64,000 nucleotides of DNA, taken from contig NZ_FNGM01000024.1 of assembly GCF_900102965.1 (NCBI RefSeq), positions 34,283 through 98,282 on the forward strand, given 5' to 3'. Positions within the stretch are counted from its first letter, which is position 1; each line of letters starts with the position of its first letter. Shown in pieces: positions 26,607-38,100 of the stretch. Made by a program: the position numbers and the translations under genes. The notes beneath the pieces are model-generated. The model was not told the origin of the DNA, made no database searches, and was given only the letters and a program-made list of their open reading frames with translations. The DNA comes from Paenibacillus jilunlii. Lineage in GTDB: Bacteria; Bacillota; Bacilli; Paenibacillales; Paenibacillaceae.

Positions 26607-29600
26607 CATCATCCCCCAACTCGTTGTTATCCAGGTACTGCAAAATATTCTCGATCGGCACACTCCCCTCGACAAACCCGGATAGCTTATCGCTGAGCTC
26701 CATCCGCTTTGCAGCCTTCGGGTCTGCTTCCCGCGATGATTCGTTTTGACTTTGTTTTTGCTTAAGGTATTCCGCCATTTTGGCAATGGAAGGGTACGCA
26801 AACAAGGTCGCTATGTTGACACAACCAGGATAGACATCGTCAATTTCTTTGACCAGGCTTGTAGCCAGAATGGAGTTCCCGCCTGTTTCCTGAAAGGGCA
26901 GGTACACATTAACCTCAGCTACTCCCAGCACCTTTTGCCACATCGCTGCCAGCGAAGTTTCATACGAATTGTAGCTGTGATCATTTCTGCCTTTTAGGAT
27001 AGGCATGATGGGCTCGTCTATAGTTGCTTTTCCTTGTGGAAGAAACGCTCCGGTTCCCCGGGCGATCATCTGGGGCGGGACGGCAAAAGGCAGCGGATGG
27101 TCCCCTCTCCGGAAATAGCGCTCATTGATTTCACCGGCAATGATCCGTGACAGCTTCCGCTGCAAAACAGCATCCAGGATGCTGATTCCCTGCTCCTCCG
27201 TCAACCCCAAAAAGGGAGAGCGTCCCTCCTGAATTTCATATTTCAGCGTCATGCCGACTTCTTTCCATGCAGGCCAATTGATGGTAACGCTCCTGCGGTT
27301 ATTCGCCTGCCTGTAGTCGCTGAACCCATCCAAGTACGCATTGGCAGCCGTGTAATCCGCCTGTCCCATCCCCCCCAGCAGGCTCGTGACCGAAGAAAAC
27401 AGCACAAAATAGTCCAGGTTATCCTGGGCCGTATACTGATCCAATAACCAGGTCCCCGTTACTTTTGCATCAAGCACCCGCTTGATCTCCGGCTTCGTTT
27501 TGTTGATCAGCAGCCCTTCCCCGGCAATGCCCGCGCAATGGAATAGGCCATGAATCTGCCCGTATTTGGTGCGGATGGCTTGCAGCACACCCTGCAATTC
27601 ATTGGGATCAGAAATGTCTGCGGTATACAAATCTACGTCAGACCCATTGGCTTCGATCTGGCGAATCCTTTGGCTTTGGCCTGGGCCGGGCGGCAGCGTG
27701 CCCCTGTTCAACAGACAGAGATGAACCCGGTGCTTCCCGGATAGATATTGGGCCACCGCCAGTCCAATACCGCCAAGTCCTCCGGTCACCACATAGACGC
27801 CGTTTTCTTTGAGGGACACGCCTCCCGCTTCGGCAGCTTCAAGCCGCCGCTCTTCGAAATGCTCGATATAGCGGGTGTTTTCCCGATAGGCCACTTGGAA
27901 ATCCTCTTTGCCGGAACATATCTCTTTCCAGACAGCCTCTGGAGCTGTAGCATTGTCGATATCGATGCAGCGGCATTTAAATTGCGGGTATTCCTGCGGG
28001 ATCACTTTAGCCAACCCGAACAGAACGGCATGATGCGGGTTAAGCACCGGTTCATGCCGGTTCACCCTAAACGTGTGGTCTGCAATGAAGAACAGGTTCA
28101 GTTCTTGATGATACTGCCCGTTCAACAGCTCTGTTACCAAATGATAGAGGTTATATACGCCCCTGTTCTCTGCGGCATGCAAGTCTTCTATCCCGGTAAT
28201 CTTCTCGTCCACGAGGCTTAGGCAGTGAATGATATTTTTGATCCCTCGATTTGAAAGCTCTTTCAGCAAAAGAGAATACTCTTCGCCCGAACCCATGCTG
28301 TACCGGTTAGCAGCTAATTTGTGATAGTGGGTTCCCGGAGTGACCTCAATGAGTTCAAGCTCTTGCTTCCGCAATTCACGGAGCAGCTCCTGGCTCTTGC
28401 TTCCGGTTCCCCCCACAAAGAGCCATGCTCCTTCGTTGGGCTTGATCCCCGCGGGCTCTTCTCTATGATCCGGCAGCCATTGCAAATGATAATATTTCCC
28501 TGAAGGGGAAGACGGCTTCCGGCTGGAGCCACCGATCCAATGACGGACAGATTCATAAGAATAAGCGGGCAGTTCGGTCAGCCGGTGCTGCTTGCCCTGA
28601 TATAGACGGTTCCAGTCGATATCCGCTCCATCCGTGTATAACCGTGCAATTTTGTGCAGATTGTCCACAGCGGACAGCGTCTCCTCAACGCTCCATTCCT
28701 CAATCAGGCTCTCTGCCAGCTTGTTTAATTTGAGCTTATCCTGCTCAAGCAGCCCCTCTTCGTCATAACTATCCAGGTCATAAATAATCCTGCTGGCCTT
28801 GTAATAGATTCTCTGATCACTATCCGCCGCTTGCGGGATGCCCGCCTCCTGCAGACATTTGAACTTGGCGCGCAGCTCGTTTTCGGTCCGGAACAGGAGG
28901 GCAACCCGATGCTCATAATGTCCCCGGCTGATATTGGCGGTGAAGCAAAGATTTTGCAAATCCAGAGCCACTGATCCGTTGATCATGTGAATGTAGCGTT
29001 TGATCAATGCGTTCAAGGATGCTGCCGTCTTCGCCGACAACGCCAGAATATGCCAATCCTGCTTCTCTTCCTGCGGATTGGTGAAGGCCGGAGGCTCCTC
29101 CAGCAGGATATGGCAATTCGTACCGCTGAATCCAAATGAACTGATGCCGCATCTGCGCGGAGCGGCCGAGCCGCTCCAATCCTGAAGCTTGTCATTCACA
29201 TAGATAGGAGAATCGGCAAATTCTATAAATGGATTCGGATTCTGGAACTGTAGAACCGGAGGCAATTGCTTATGCTTGAACGCCATTATCATTTTGATGA
29301 CCGACGCCATCCCTGAGGCCCCGACCAAATGGCCGATGTTGGCTTTCACGGTGCCTGCGGCACAAAATTGCCTTTTATTCGTAAAACGTCTGAACGCATT
29401 TGTAATGCCTTTTATTTCAATGGGGTCCCCCAGTCTGGTTCCGGTTGCGTGGGCCTCAATATATGAAATCGTCTCAGGATCAATGTTGGCCGCTTTCCAG
29501 GCGGCTACCAGTACCTTCTCCTGCGCTTCGGCATTCGGTGCAGTTATGCCGTTGGACGTTCCGTTGTTGTTCATCTCCGAACCCTTGATTACGGCATGAA

Positions 29601-32600
29601 TCACATGGTTGTCCTGCACCGCTTCGTTCATCCGCTTCAGGATGATCGTCCCTGCCCCCTCGCCCCACATGGTACCGTTAGCCCCGGCATCGAAGGGGCG
29701 GATCCTTTCGTCGGCAGAGTCAATCAAAGAGTTATGCTGTGTAGGAAGATACGCCAGAGATACGCCAGCCACAATGGCGATATCAATCTGTCCCTGCTTC
29801 AGGGCCTGCACCGCCAGACATATTGCGGTCAGACTGGAAGAACATGCGGTGTCCACAACCAGGCAAGGACCATTTAAATTAAGATAATAAGCGATTCTGC
29901 TGGCCAGAATGCCAGTAGAGCCTGAAGTCACTTTTAGAGGGTCCAGGATATCCACCCGGTTGTTATACTCATTCCGTCCGGTGGTATCCTTTCCGACATA
30001 CACGCCTGTCCGGGTACCCGACAAGAGGGTTCCGCCCAGGCCGCTATGTTCGGCAGCCTGATACACATTCTCCAGCAGCAGCCGCTGCTCCGGGTCCATC
30101 ATTTCTCCTTCTCTGGGAGAAATGTGGAAGAAGGCGGAATCAAACCGGTCGATGTCCTCCAGATACCCTCCCTGACAATACGCATTGCCCCCAGGGCTGA
30201 TCTGATCGGCCGCCAGGTAGTCGTCGGTATCCTTTCTTCTTGATTCAGGAAATGGCCGGATCGCGTTGACTCCTGACGTAAGATTCCGCCAAAATTGTTC
30301 GGCATCCTCCGCCATTGGGAATTTGCAGGCATATCCAATGATGGCATACTCGTCACTCTCGGTTGGGTGAAGGCGCTCACCGGATGAATGTTCAGTCCAT
30401 TCTGCTAACAGCCTCTTTGCCTCTTCTTTGGAATATTTACTTCCCTTGAACCCTTCCAGAATACTATCCAGATTAAGCGCCGCCGGCGGACTGATCCGCT
30501 GGCTGTCCAGATACCCGGCCATTTCATGAATGGTCGGGTATCTGTAAATATCCGTAACATCAAGCGTGCCGGGATGCCGCTCGTTCCATTGCTTGTGCAG
30601 ATGCGCAGCATGAATCGAGTCCCCGCCCAGCTGGTGAAAAGAATCGAACACACTGATCGAGGCAAGTCCAAGAATATCACCCCAGACCTGAGCCAATTCC
30701 CGGTGTGTGGCTGTATACCCTTCTGACTCTTTCACTGTGACCTGGGTCTGCCGGACGGGCCGCTCTTCCTGGTGTGTCTTCTGGAACAGGGCCTGCTTGA
30801 TTTCGTCCGCCAGCCGGAAAGGCCAGACGTTCTCCAATTCAAGCAGCTTGTTCTGAACGTTGAGCCTGCCGACGATGGTCCGGAACATCCGGCGGCGGAT
30901 AATCAGATCCAGGGCCTGCAATGCCTGATGGGTAGGCAGAAACTCAAAAAAATGCTTTTCCCCCTGTAAGGAAAGACTGGATGCGGTCGCTTCCCAGGTG
31001 GACCAGTTGATGGCCATCACGTTTTTCCCCTGCAGCTTGATGGTTTCCGCCAAACCATCCACAAAAGCATTGCCCGCCGTATAGGCAAGCGAACCTCTTC
31101 CGCCCGTAATGCTAATAGCCGAAGAAAACATCACGGTAAACCCGGTATTGATTGGCTCTGTAAGATTGTGTACCAGCCAGCTTCCATAGGTTTTCACCGC
31201 ATGTCTTTGTTCAAATTCCGGCCCGCTCATGCCGAAATCCTCGATGTCCCCTACTCCAACTCCCGCACAATGGAACACGCCGCTTATTCTCCCGTGCTGC
31301 TCCCGGATCAGCTGGACGGTCTGCCGGAGCTGAGTTTCCTCGCAAATATCTACACAATGGTAATCAAGCGTGAAGCCCAGCGCTTCAATAGCCAGAATGC
31401 CATTGATTTTTTTCAATAGCTGTTTATCTTCATTCTCCGTAATGATTGATTGCCAGGATTCTCTGTCAGGAATAGCCGTTCTCCCCAGGACGATCAGCTT
31501 CACTCTGTTCTTTTGGCTCAGATACTTGCAGACCTCTGTCCCCAGCAGTCCCAAGCCGCCGGTAATCAGGAAAGTGTCCCCTGCTTCTATGGCTATGGCT
31601 TCGCCGGCTTGTTCCGCAATATCCGCTCTCTTAATGACTTCAACGTACCGGCGGCCATGACGCAGCGCTACCGAATAGTGGGCAGAGGGTACTTCCAGCT
31701 CCACCGCAAGTGCATCCAGATCAACGGGCTCATTGCTGATGTCAATATGGCGCACATGGAAGGAACGATTTTCCTGCAGGATTGATTTTCCTATTCCGTA
31801 GAGCGTGTGGGCGAACGGGTTGGAAACCGTATCCCGCTTATCCATGACATGGGCATGCTTGGTAATCAGTGCAATGTCCAGATCCTTATGAAGTGTATTG
31901 GCAGCCTGCAGGGCCTTCACCAAATACAGCAGATTCATCACCGTCTGATTGAAGCTTTCCTTGAATTCCTCCAAAGAATCAGGCAGCCCTTCCATAGAAG
32001 GCGCTGCATACAGAATTTGCTCCAGGGCCGAAAGATCCAGCTCCCCGCACAGGGCGGAGAAATCTTCAACTGAATTGGATACTTGATAATGCACAGCGTT
32101 TATTTTGTGATAGGGTCTGCCGATTTCTGCGAGGATGCAGCGCTTTCCCTGTATTTTTCCGAGAAGCTGTGCCTCCCATAGGGCTGTATCGGCCTCATGG
32201 ACAATCAGCAGAACCGTATCACGGGCAGCTCCCGTACCCGCGGGCAGCCTGTTCTCTTCTACCCATTCCGTCGTATAATACAGCTCATCCTGGAATGCTT
32301 CTTCCCGCTTCGCTTCGGCCGGCCAGTATTTCGCCCGTTCCAGCACATTGCCGGGCATAGCCAGTTTCCGGCCGTCGGGATAGAGCAGACGCCAATCCAT
32401 GCTGGCGCCCTTGATGTAGAAGCGGGCAGCCTGCTCCCAGAGCATTTCATTGCCTGCTTTCTTTTGCAGCAGCTCCCTAATCACTTCACCTGCGATTTTA
32501 TCCAGCGCGATTTTCTCGCCTTCCCTGAGCTCCCACGCTTCTACCGGCGATTTAGTATCGGCAACCACTTCATGGAGCTGGAAGCTGATTCCGGGATGGT

Positions 32601-34266
32601 TGTTCCACAGGGAGCGATCCTGTGTCTCCTTAATGATCTTCAGTTTGGCCAGCAAATCCTCATAGCTGCTGAACAGGATAGCCAGCCGGTTCGCAAAATG
32701 ATTGCGGAATTGACTCGCTGTACAGCACATATCTGCCAGATTAACGCTGCGGTTCGTGAGCAAAAAACGCTGCAGGCTCTGTGCAGCCTCTACCAGCTTC
32801 TGGCCGCTTCTGGCCGATAAGGTCAGCAGGAAGACGTTATTCTCCGCATTTTTTTCGTATACAGGCACTGGTACAGGCACCGGCGGCTCTTCAAGCAGCA
32901 CGTGGCAATTCGTACCGCTGAATCCGAACGAGTTAATCCCTATCCGGATCGGGTGGTTCCCCTTCTCCAGCTTGCTCCGCTGATCATTGATGTATAAAGC
33001 CGAATCCGCCAGATGGATATATGGACTGGGCGTCTGAAAATGCAGCGAGGCCGGAATTTCTCCATGCTTCAGCATCAATACGGCTTTTATCAGGGAGACG
33101 ATCCCGGAAGCCCCGACCAAATGGCCGATATTGGTTTTCACCGAACCTACACCGCAGAACTGCTTCTTGGAGGTAAACGCTTGAAAGGCATTGATTATTG
33201 AATTCAATTCGATTGAATCTCCCAAGACCGTTCCCGTCCCGTGCGTCTCGATATAACGGATCGTTTCGGGGTTGATTTGTGCTTGCCTCCATACCTTTTT
33301 CAACAGCTCTTCCTGTGCTTCCCCGTTCGGGGCGGTGATGCCTTTGGAAAGACCGTTATTGTTGATTCCGCTGCCTTTGATGACCGCATAAATCACATCT
33401 TTATTTGCGACCGCCTTGGACAGCGGCTTCAAAAGCAGGCCACCGCAGCCTTCCCCCCAGACCGTGCCCTCTGCATCTCTGTCAAAAGCCCGGATCCTTT
33501 CTTCAGCGGACTCAACTTGGTCCAGTGATCCGTCTTCCTTCACAGGAGGAAAATAAAAAAGGCCGCTGATGCCGCCTACAAATGCCATGTCACATTCATT
33601 TCTGCGCAGAGATTCACAGGCAAAATGAAGTCCAACCAACCCGGAGGAGCAGGAGGTATCAAACACAACACTCGGCCCCTTCAGGTTATATACATAGGAA
33701 ATTCTGCTTGCTAAAATACCCGGCCAGCCCCCCGTCAAACGAAAGATATCGGGAGCGGCATAGTTGCGGTACTCAATCCCTGTGACGTGGTCACGCCCGA
33801 TAAACACCCCGGTTTTGGAGCCGAGAATATCCTGCGTTTCATAGCCGGCATTCACTAGCGTGTCATAAGCAACTTCAAGCATGATCCGTTGGTAGGGCTC
33901 CATCGATAAGGCTTCCTTAGGCGAAATGCGAAACATCTCTGCATCAAAAAAACTGATCTCGTCTAAATATCCGCCTTTTTTGAAGCGCTCACCCGCCAAA
34001 TGCCGTTCAGGTGCCAAGGCCTGTCCGTCGTGTAACCGGTCTTCGGGAAAGGTGTCTAAACAATCTCTGCCTGAATAGAGATTATCCCAGAACTGCTCTA
34101 CCCTATCAGCCTTTGGAAACCTCCCGGAGATTCCGACAACTGCAATCTCCTCGCTCCGATGCTCATTTCCGTTTTGCAGGTAAGTGATGTACTCCGTCGC
34201 TTCCTTGGCAGTCAGCTTCTTGGATGCAACAAGCTCGTAGATGTACTTTTTCAGTTTGTCCATCAT
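26599..34266 (-). CDS. Bimodular trans-AT type PKS: KS-KR-ACP-KS-KR-ACP
   Basis: A 2555-residue protein with two ketoreducing modules and no trace of AT domains. The N-terminus (YIYELVASKKLTAKEATEYI) is the helical docking type common before KS domains in trans-AT systems. KS1 about 35-460 (TSCSSGL, ETHGTGTVLGD), KR1 (TGGLGLLG about 896; AYTAGN), ACP1 Ser about 1214 (GGDSIHA), KS2 about 1305-1735 (TACSSSL, EAHATGTRLGD), KR2 (TGGLGGIG about 2155; DYTAAN), ACP2 Ser about 2462 (GGNSILA). The linker after KS1 (LLYPDGRKLAMPG) is of the trans-AT kind. It should add two ketide units, each reduced to a beta-hydroxyl. The very acidic C-terminus (ELGDDDD) overlaps the next gene start. It follows the transglutaminase-like gene by 34 bases. 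The start (34266 or 34263) lacks a strong ribosome site. Confidence 0.94.
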   Translation of the reverse strand: MMDKLKKYIYELVASKKLTAKEATEYITYLQNGNEHRSEEIAVVGISGRFPKADRVEQFWDNLYSGRDCLDTFPEDRLHDGQALAPERHLAGERFKKGGYLDEISFFDAEMFRISPKEALSMEPYQRIMLEVAYDTLVNAGYETQDILGSKTGVFIGRDHVTGIEYRNYAAPDIFRLTGGWPGILASRISYVYNLKGPSVVFDTSCSSGLVGLHFACESLRRNECDMAFVGGISGLFYFPPVKEDGSLDQVESAEERIRAFDRDAEGTVWGEGCGGLLLKPLSKAVANKDVIYAVIKGSGINNNGLSKGITAPNGEAQEELLKKVWRQAQINPETIRYIETHGTGTVLGDSIELNSIINAFQAFTSKKQFCGVGSVKTNIGHLVGASGIVSLIKAVLMLKHGEIPASLHFQTPSPYIHLADSALYINDQRSKLEKGNHPIRIGINSFGFSGTNCHVLLEEPPVPVPVPVYEKNAENNVFLLTLSARSGQKLVEAAQSLQRFLLTNRSVNLADMCCTASQFRNHFANRLAILFSSYEDLLAKLKIIKETQDRSLWNNHPGISFQLHEVVADTKSPVEAWELREGEKIALDKIAGEVIRELLQKKAGNEMLWEQAARFYIKGASMDWRLLYPDGRKLAMPGNVLERAKYWPAEAKREEAFQDELYYTTEWVEENRLPAGTGAARDTVLLIVHEADTALWEAQLLGKIQGKRCILAEIGRPYHKINAVHYQVSNSVEDFSALCGELDLSALEQILYAAPSMEGLPDSLEEFKESFNQTVMNLLYLVKALQAANTLHKDLDIALITKHAHVMDKRDTVSNPFAHTLYGIGKSILQENRSFHVRHIDISNEPVDLDALAVELEVPSAHYSVALRHGRRYVEVIKRADIAEQAGEAIAIEAGDTFLITGGLGLLGTEVCKYLSQKNRVKLIVLGRTAIPDRESWQSIITENEDKQLLKKINGILAIEALGFTLDYHCVDICEETQLRQTVQLIREQHGRISGVFHCAGVGVGDIEDFGMSGPEFEQRHAVKTYGSWLVHNLTEPINTGFTVMFSSAISITGGRGSLAYTAGNAFVDGLAETIKLQGKNVMAINWSTWEATASSLSLQGEKHFFEFLPTHQALQALDLIIRRRMFRTIVGRLNVQNKLLELENVWPFRLADEIKQALFQKTHQEERPVRQTQVTVKESEGYTATHRELAQVWGDILGLASISVFDSFHQLGGDSIHAAHLHKQWNERHPGTLDVTDIYRYPTIHEMAGYLDSQRISPPAALNLDSILEGFKGSKYSKEEAKRLLAEWTEHSSGERLHPTESDEYAIIGYACKFPMAEDAEQFWRNLTSGVNAIRPFPESRRKDTDDYLAADQISPGGNAYCQGGYLEDIDRFDSAFFHISPREGEMMDPEQRLLLENVYQAAEHSGLGGTLLSGTRTGVYVGKDTTGRNEYNNRVDILDPLKVTSGSTGILASRIAYYLNLNGPCLVVDTACSSSLTAICLAVQALKQGQIDIAIVAGVSLAYLPTQHNSLIDSADERIRPFDAGANGTMWGEGAGTIILKRMNEAVQDNHVIHAVIKGSEMNNNGTSNGITAPNAEAQEKVLVAAWKAANIDPETISYIEAHATGTRLGDPIEIKGITNAFRRFTNKRQFCAAGTVKANIGHLVGASGMASVIKMIMAFKHKQLPPVLQFQNPNPFIEFADSPIYVNDKLQDWSGSAAPRRCGISSFGFSGTNCHILLEEPPAFTNPQEEKQDWHILALSAKTAASLNALIKRYIHMINGSVALDLQNLCFTANISRGHYEHRVALLFRTENELRAKFKCLQEAGIPQAADSDQRIYYKASRIIYDLDSYDEEGLLEQDKLKLNKLAESLIEEWSVEETLSAVDNLHKIARLYTDGADIDWNRLYQGKQHRLTELPAYSYESVRHWIGGSSRKPSSPSGKYYHLQWLPDHREEPAGIKPNEGAWLFVGGTGSKSQELLRELRKQELELIEVTPGTHYHKLAANRYSMGSGEEYSLLLKELSNRGIKNIIHCLSLVDEKITGIEDLHAAENRGVYNLYHLVTELLNGQYHQELNLFFIADHTFRVNRHEPVLNPHHAVLFGLAKVIPQEYPQFKCRCIDIDNATAPEAVWKEICSGKEDFQVAYRENTRYIEHFEERRLEAAEAGGVSLKENGVYVVTGGLGGIGLAVAQYLSGKHRVHLCLLNRGTLPPGPGQSQRIRQIEANGSDVDLYTADISDPNELQGVLQAIRTKYGQIHGLFHCAGIAGEGLLINKTKPEIKRVLDAKVTGTWLLDQYTAQDNLDYFVLFSSVTSLLGGMGQADYTAANAYLDGFSDYRQANNRRSVTINWPAWKEVGMTLKYEIQEGRSPFLGLTEEQGISILDAVLQRKLSRIIAGEINERYFRRGDHPLPFAVPPQMIARGTGAFLPQGKATIDEPIMPILKGRNDHSYNSYETSLAAMWQKVLGVAEVNVYLPFQETGGNSILATSLVKEIDDVYPGCVNIATLFAYPSIAKMAEYLKQKQSQNESSREADPKAAKRMELSDKLSGFVEGSVPIENILQYLDNNELGDDDD

Positions 34267-34300
34267 TTAACACCATCGCTTTCTTGATCCTTCGGCTCTC

Positions 34301-35113
34301 CTACCCTTTGAATTGCAGCGATTCATTCTCCAGAAAAAGCGCCTGCAGCAGCTCAAAATGGGCATCGGGGTCTTGAAGATACATGGCGGCTTCATCGAGC
34401 AATTGCAATTCCTCGAAATCCAATTCATCTATTCCTTTTTGGCAAATAGGAGGATAATCCCAGTACCGCAGCTCCCGTCCAAGCACAGCATGCAGATCAT
34501 AGCAGAGGTTGTTGCGGATGTAGTGCATTCCCCACGATTTTTTCACGCCAAAAAGCTGCGGGTTAATCTCTTTGTCTCTGGCCATTAACCAGGCAACTCC
34601 GGCCTCCAGGAAATCATCCCCTTGAAGATCGACGATTCCGATATCGGGGTCCACTCTGATCCAGCGCACCCCGCCTTCGTCCCACACCTCGCAAATCCAG
34701 TGATCGATATATTTCAATTGATGCTCTGAGAGATACCTTGCAAAACCGACTCTGCAGCGCACCGGGACTCCCTTGGAGCGCAGTATGGAAATAAGCAGCA
34801 GCGAATGGAACCGGCAGGAGACAATCAATCTTTCCCGGGGCAGCCGCTCACCGATAATTCCATTGGCATTGCGCTCTACCAAAGCCTCGAGCATGTCTTG
34901 AACGGTATAGAATTGCTCATCTTCATTTTTGGTATACGAAGTGAGCAAATGCCTTACCTTCTTCACCATCGCAGGATGAATCAATTGACATTTGATCAAT
35001 TTGCATAATTCGCCCAGATCATCCGGCAGCTCATCAAAGAGGTAGCGCAGGCTGTATGGGTCTGTGTTCGGAGTATACTCCTTATAAAATTGCAGCACAT
35101 AAGATTTATTCAC
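34301..35113 (-). CDS. Transglutaminase-like (papain-fold) enzyme, possible amide-forming acyltransferase
   Basis: A 270-residue soluble protein with the transglutaminase-like core: Cys100 in IVSCRFHSLLL, His138 in IDHWICEVW and Asp155 in WIRVDPD. The segment GVPVRCRVGFARYL between Cys and His is typical of the family. In andrimid biosynthesis the homologous-fold protein AdmF forms an amide between an acyl-carrier and an aminoacyl-carrier species. By analogy this enzyme may make an amide bond, or cut one, on a carrier-bound intermediate; that is inference. Its GTG overlaps the stop of the Gly/Cys synthase by 8 bases, with AGAAGGGGA about 10 bases upstream. It sits exactly between the synthase that installs Cys and the following trans-AT PKS. 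Confidence 0.82.
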   Translation of the reverse strand: MNKSYVLQFYKEYTPNTDPYSLRYLFDELPDDLGELCKLIKCQLIHPAMVKKVRHLLTSYTKNEDEQFYTVQDMLEALVERNANGIIGERLPRERLIVSCRFHSLLLISILRSKGVPVRCRVGFARYLSEHQLKYIDHWICEVWDEGGVRWIRVDPDIGIVDLQGDDFLEAGVAWLMARDKEINPQLFGVKKSWGMHYIRNNLCYDLHAVLGRELRYWDYPPICQKGIDELDFEELQLLDEAAMYLQDPDAHFELLQALFLENESLQFKG

Positions 35114-38100
35114 TGTCCGTCTGTCCCCTTCTCTTGGCGCTTCGCTGTTTCATCCGCTCTCTTCCTTGATTCCGTGTAAGTATTTGCTCCTGCGGCATAT
35201 CATCCGGCTCATTCTGGTCATTGCCGGATAAATACCCGGCCAGCGCGTGAATATTTGCGTATTCGAACAGGGTGAGCAGGGGAATTTCTTTCTGGAATTC
35301 CTGCTTCAGCTTGTTGTTTATCATTGCAATCTGAAGGGAGTTGATGCCCATCTCAAAGAAATTGTCCAGTGTACCCACCTGGTCCGCTTCCAGAAGCTCT
35401 TTAAAGATGTTTACGATGCTCTCTTCAACTTCATTGCACGGAGCCGCATAGGCCGACGTCTGCTTATTGCCGGCAGGCTGCAGCTTCAGCAGCGCTTGTA
35501 CATCCATTTTCCCGTTCGCTGTCAAAGGAATTTGCTCCAGCACGACAAAATAATGCGGGATCATGTACTCCGGCAGGACCTTGGCGATCCGCGCCCGGAC
35601 TTCATTGATGAATGCTGCCTGATCTGCTGAAGGGCTGGCTGGAATCAGATAGGCGCCCAAACGCTTTTCTTCCCCGTCCGCTGCCAGAACCACCGCTTGC
35701 CGGACCCCATCACAACGCTGCAGCTGCGCTTCCACTTCACCCAGCTCAATGCGGTAGCCGCCTACTTTTATCTGCTGGTCCTTCCTGCCCAGAAACTCCA
35801 TGCAGCCATCCCGGTGCAATACTCCGTAGTCACCTGTCCGGTAAATGTACCCCAATTCGGGATGATGAATAAAGGAATGGCTAGTTTTATCCGGATCATT
35901 CAGGTAGCCGTTTGCCACTCCGCTTCCCCCGATGTACAACTCGCCGGGCACTTCAAGCGGGCAATAGTCCATCTGCTGGTTGAGGACATAGAATCGCTGG
36001 TTGGCTAGCGGCATGCCATAGGGAATGCTTGTCCACTGCGGCATGACCTCGTCTATTGGATAATAGATGGACCATATGGACGATTCTGTCGCCCCCCCGC
36101 AGCTGATCAGCTTGGCTTCAGGGAACAGCTGCTTGACAGTCTCCGGCAGATGCAGGGGAATCCAGTCTCCGCTCAGCAGCACCAGCCGTAAATCAAGATT
36201 TTCCTGATATATGCCCTGCGCTCTTATTTCTGATCCCACCCGGTCCATGATCGCGGGAACAGAATTCCAGATGGTGATCTTTTGGGCGGACAAGGTAGCC
36301 GCAAGCTGCCGGATGTCCTTCTGATCTTTCACCAATACAAGCGTTGCCCCTGCTGCAAATGCTCCAAAAATATCATAGACCGACAGGTCAAAGCAAAGCG
36401 AAGAGATGCCCAGCATCCGGTCCTCAGCGTTCACCTGAAACTTCCGATTGATATCCTGAACGGTATTGCATGCAGCCTGATGGCTGATCATAACGCCTTT
36501 GGGATTCCCTGTGCTTCCCGATGTATAGATTACGTAAGCGAGGCTTTCCGGCAGATGAGCGCGATGCTGTGGTTCCGCGGAATGCTGTCCTCTGTAATTC
36601 TTCTCATAATAATCCGTCTCCAGAACAAGCTTGCACTGGCTATGGTTACGGATATAGTCCACCCGTTCCTGCGGATATTCCGGATCAATCGGCACATAGG
36701 CAGCACCGCTTTTCAGGATGCCTAAGATATTGATAAAAGTAGCGATTTCTTTCCTGGCAATCACACCAACCCTGTCACCGGTGCTTACCCCAAGACTCCG
36801 CAGGCAACCCGCGACCTTGTCCGCCCTGTCATCAAGCTCTTTGTAGGTAATGCTTGCATGATCGGCTTCAATGGCAACCGCATATGGAGTTTGGTGGACG
36901 GCTTCTTCAAAAAGCCCGTGCAAGGTCTTGCTTGGAATCGGCTCTTCCGTATGGTTATAGGCCTGGATGCTGGCGTAGTCCGACGCCGGTACCGCCGGAA
37001 AGCCCCTTTCCTCACGGGAATCCATAATGGCATCGATCCGCGACAGATATTGCTCAAACATGGCATCCATCACGGCAGGATCAAACAGCTCGCTGATATA
37101 GTCCCAATTAATCACCATTTTCCCATGGATCAGCGCCACCTGGTTATCAAGATAGACCTGGGAGGTTTGCGTAATTCCGTTGGTGCTCTGCTCTCCATCA
37201 GAGGCTTCGCCTTGTTTTTCCGCGGCTTCCCCGCCGTCTTCACCATTTTCAAACAAAGCGCTTGTGAACACAATCGGCATCAGCGCCTTGTTCCCCAGCT
37301 CTCTTCTTTTGCTGATTTCCCGCATCACATCAATGCCGTCAAAATGGCGGTGGGCCAATGCTTCCATCAGCACCTGCTGAATGTTGCTTGCCTTCTCCCA
37401 GAATGAAGCTCCGGGATTCATCCGGACCTCTAACAACAGAAGAGAGGTGAAATCCCCGATCAGCTTGTCTACATCAGAATGCAAGGGCAACCGGTTAAAC
37501 AGCGTCAAGTTCAAACCAAACTGGGGCTGGTTGCTCCAATTCGCCAGCACTTCGGCATAGACGGTGCATAACACCGCCGAAGGGGTCAAATTATGGTTTT
37601 GCGAAATTCGTTTGAATTGCTGCCAATGCTGCTGCGAATAATGCTTCGACTTCCGCTTGAAATAAGGATTTTTGATGTGCTGCGGTTGTGTCCGCAGAGG
37701 AAGGACGGGAGCTAAAGGGAAATCCTCTACCTTTTGCAGCCAGTACTTCTTGTCTTCCAGATACCACTTGCTGGTTTTCATCTGCTGGTAGCCTACGATG
37801 TAATCCCGGAAGGTAATGGACAGCTCCTCCAGCTGCAATGAGCGGTCAGCATACAGCGCCAGGATTTCCTTCTGCAGGATCTCCAGACTGTAAGCATCCA
37901 TAATCAGCAGATCAAAGCTGATGCACAGCAGGCTCTCCTCCGGGGAGGAGCGGAATGCCACAATCTCAAACAGCGGCCAGATATTCGGATTGAAGATATG
38001 ATGAGACATCCGGTCTCTTTCTTCGGCAATTCTCTTATGTTTCGCTTCTTCGGCGTATCCGCTCAGGTCGTATTCATAAATATGGTATTCCGGCACTTCC

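Noticed and set aside
26607..26801. Longer N-terminus for the KS-KR-ACP-C-A-PCP synthase
   Set aside because: The extra residues are unlike any docking segment and are encoded within the previous gene; three ATG codons after GGGGG give a normal start.
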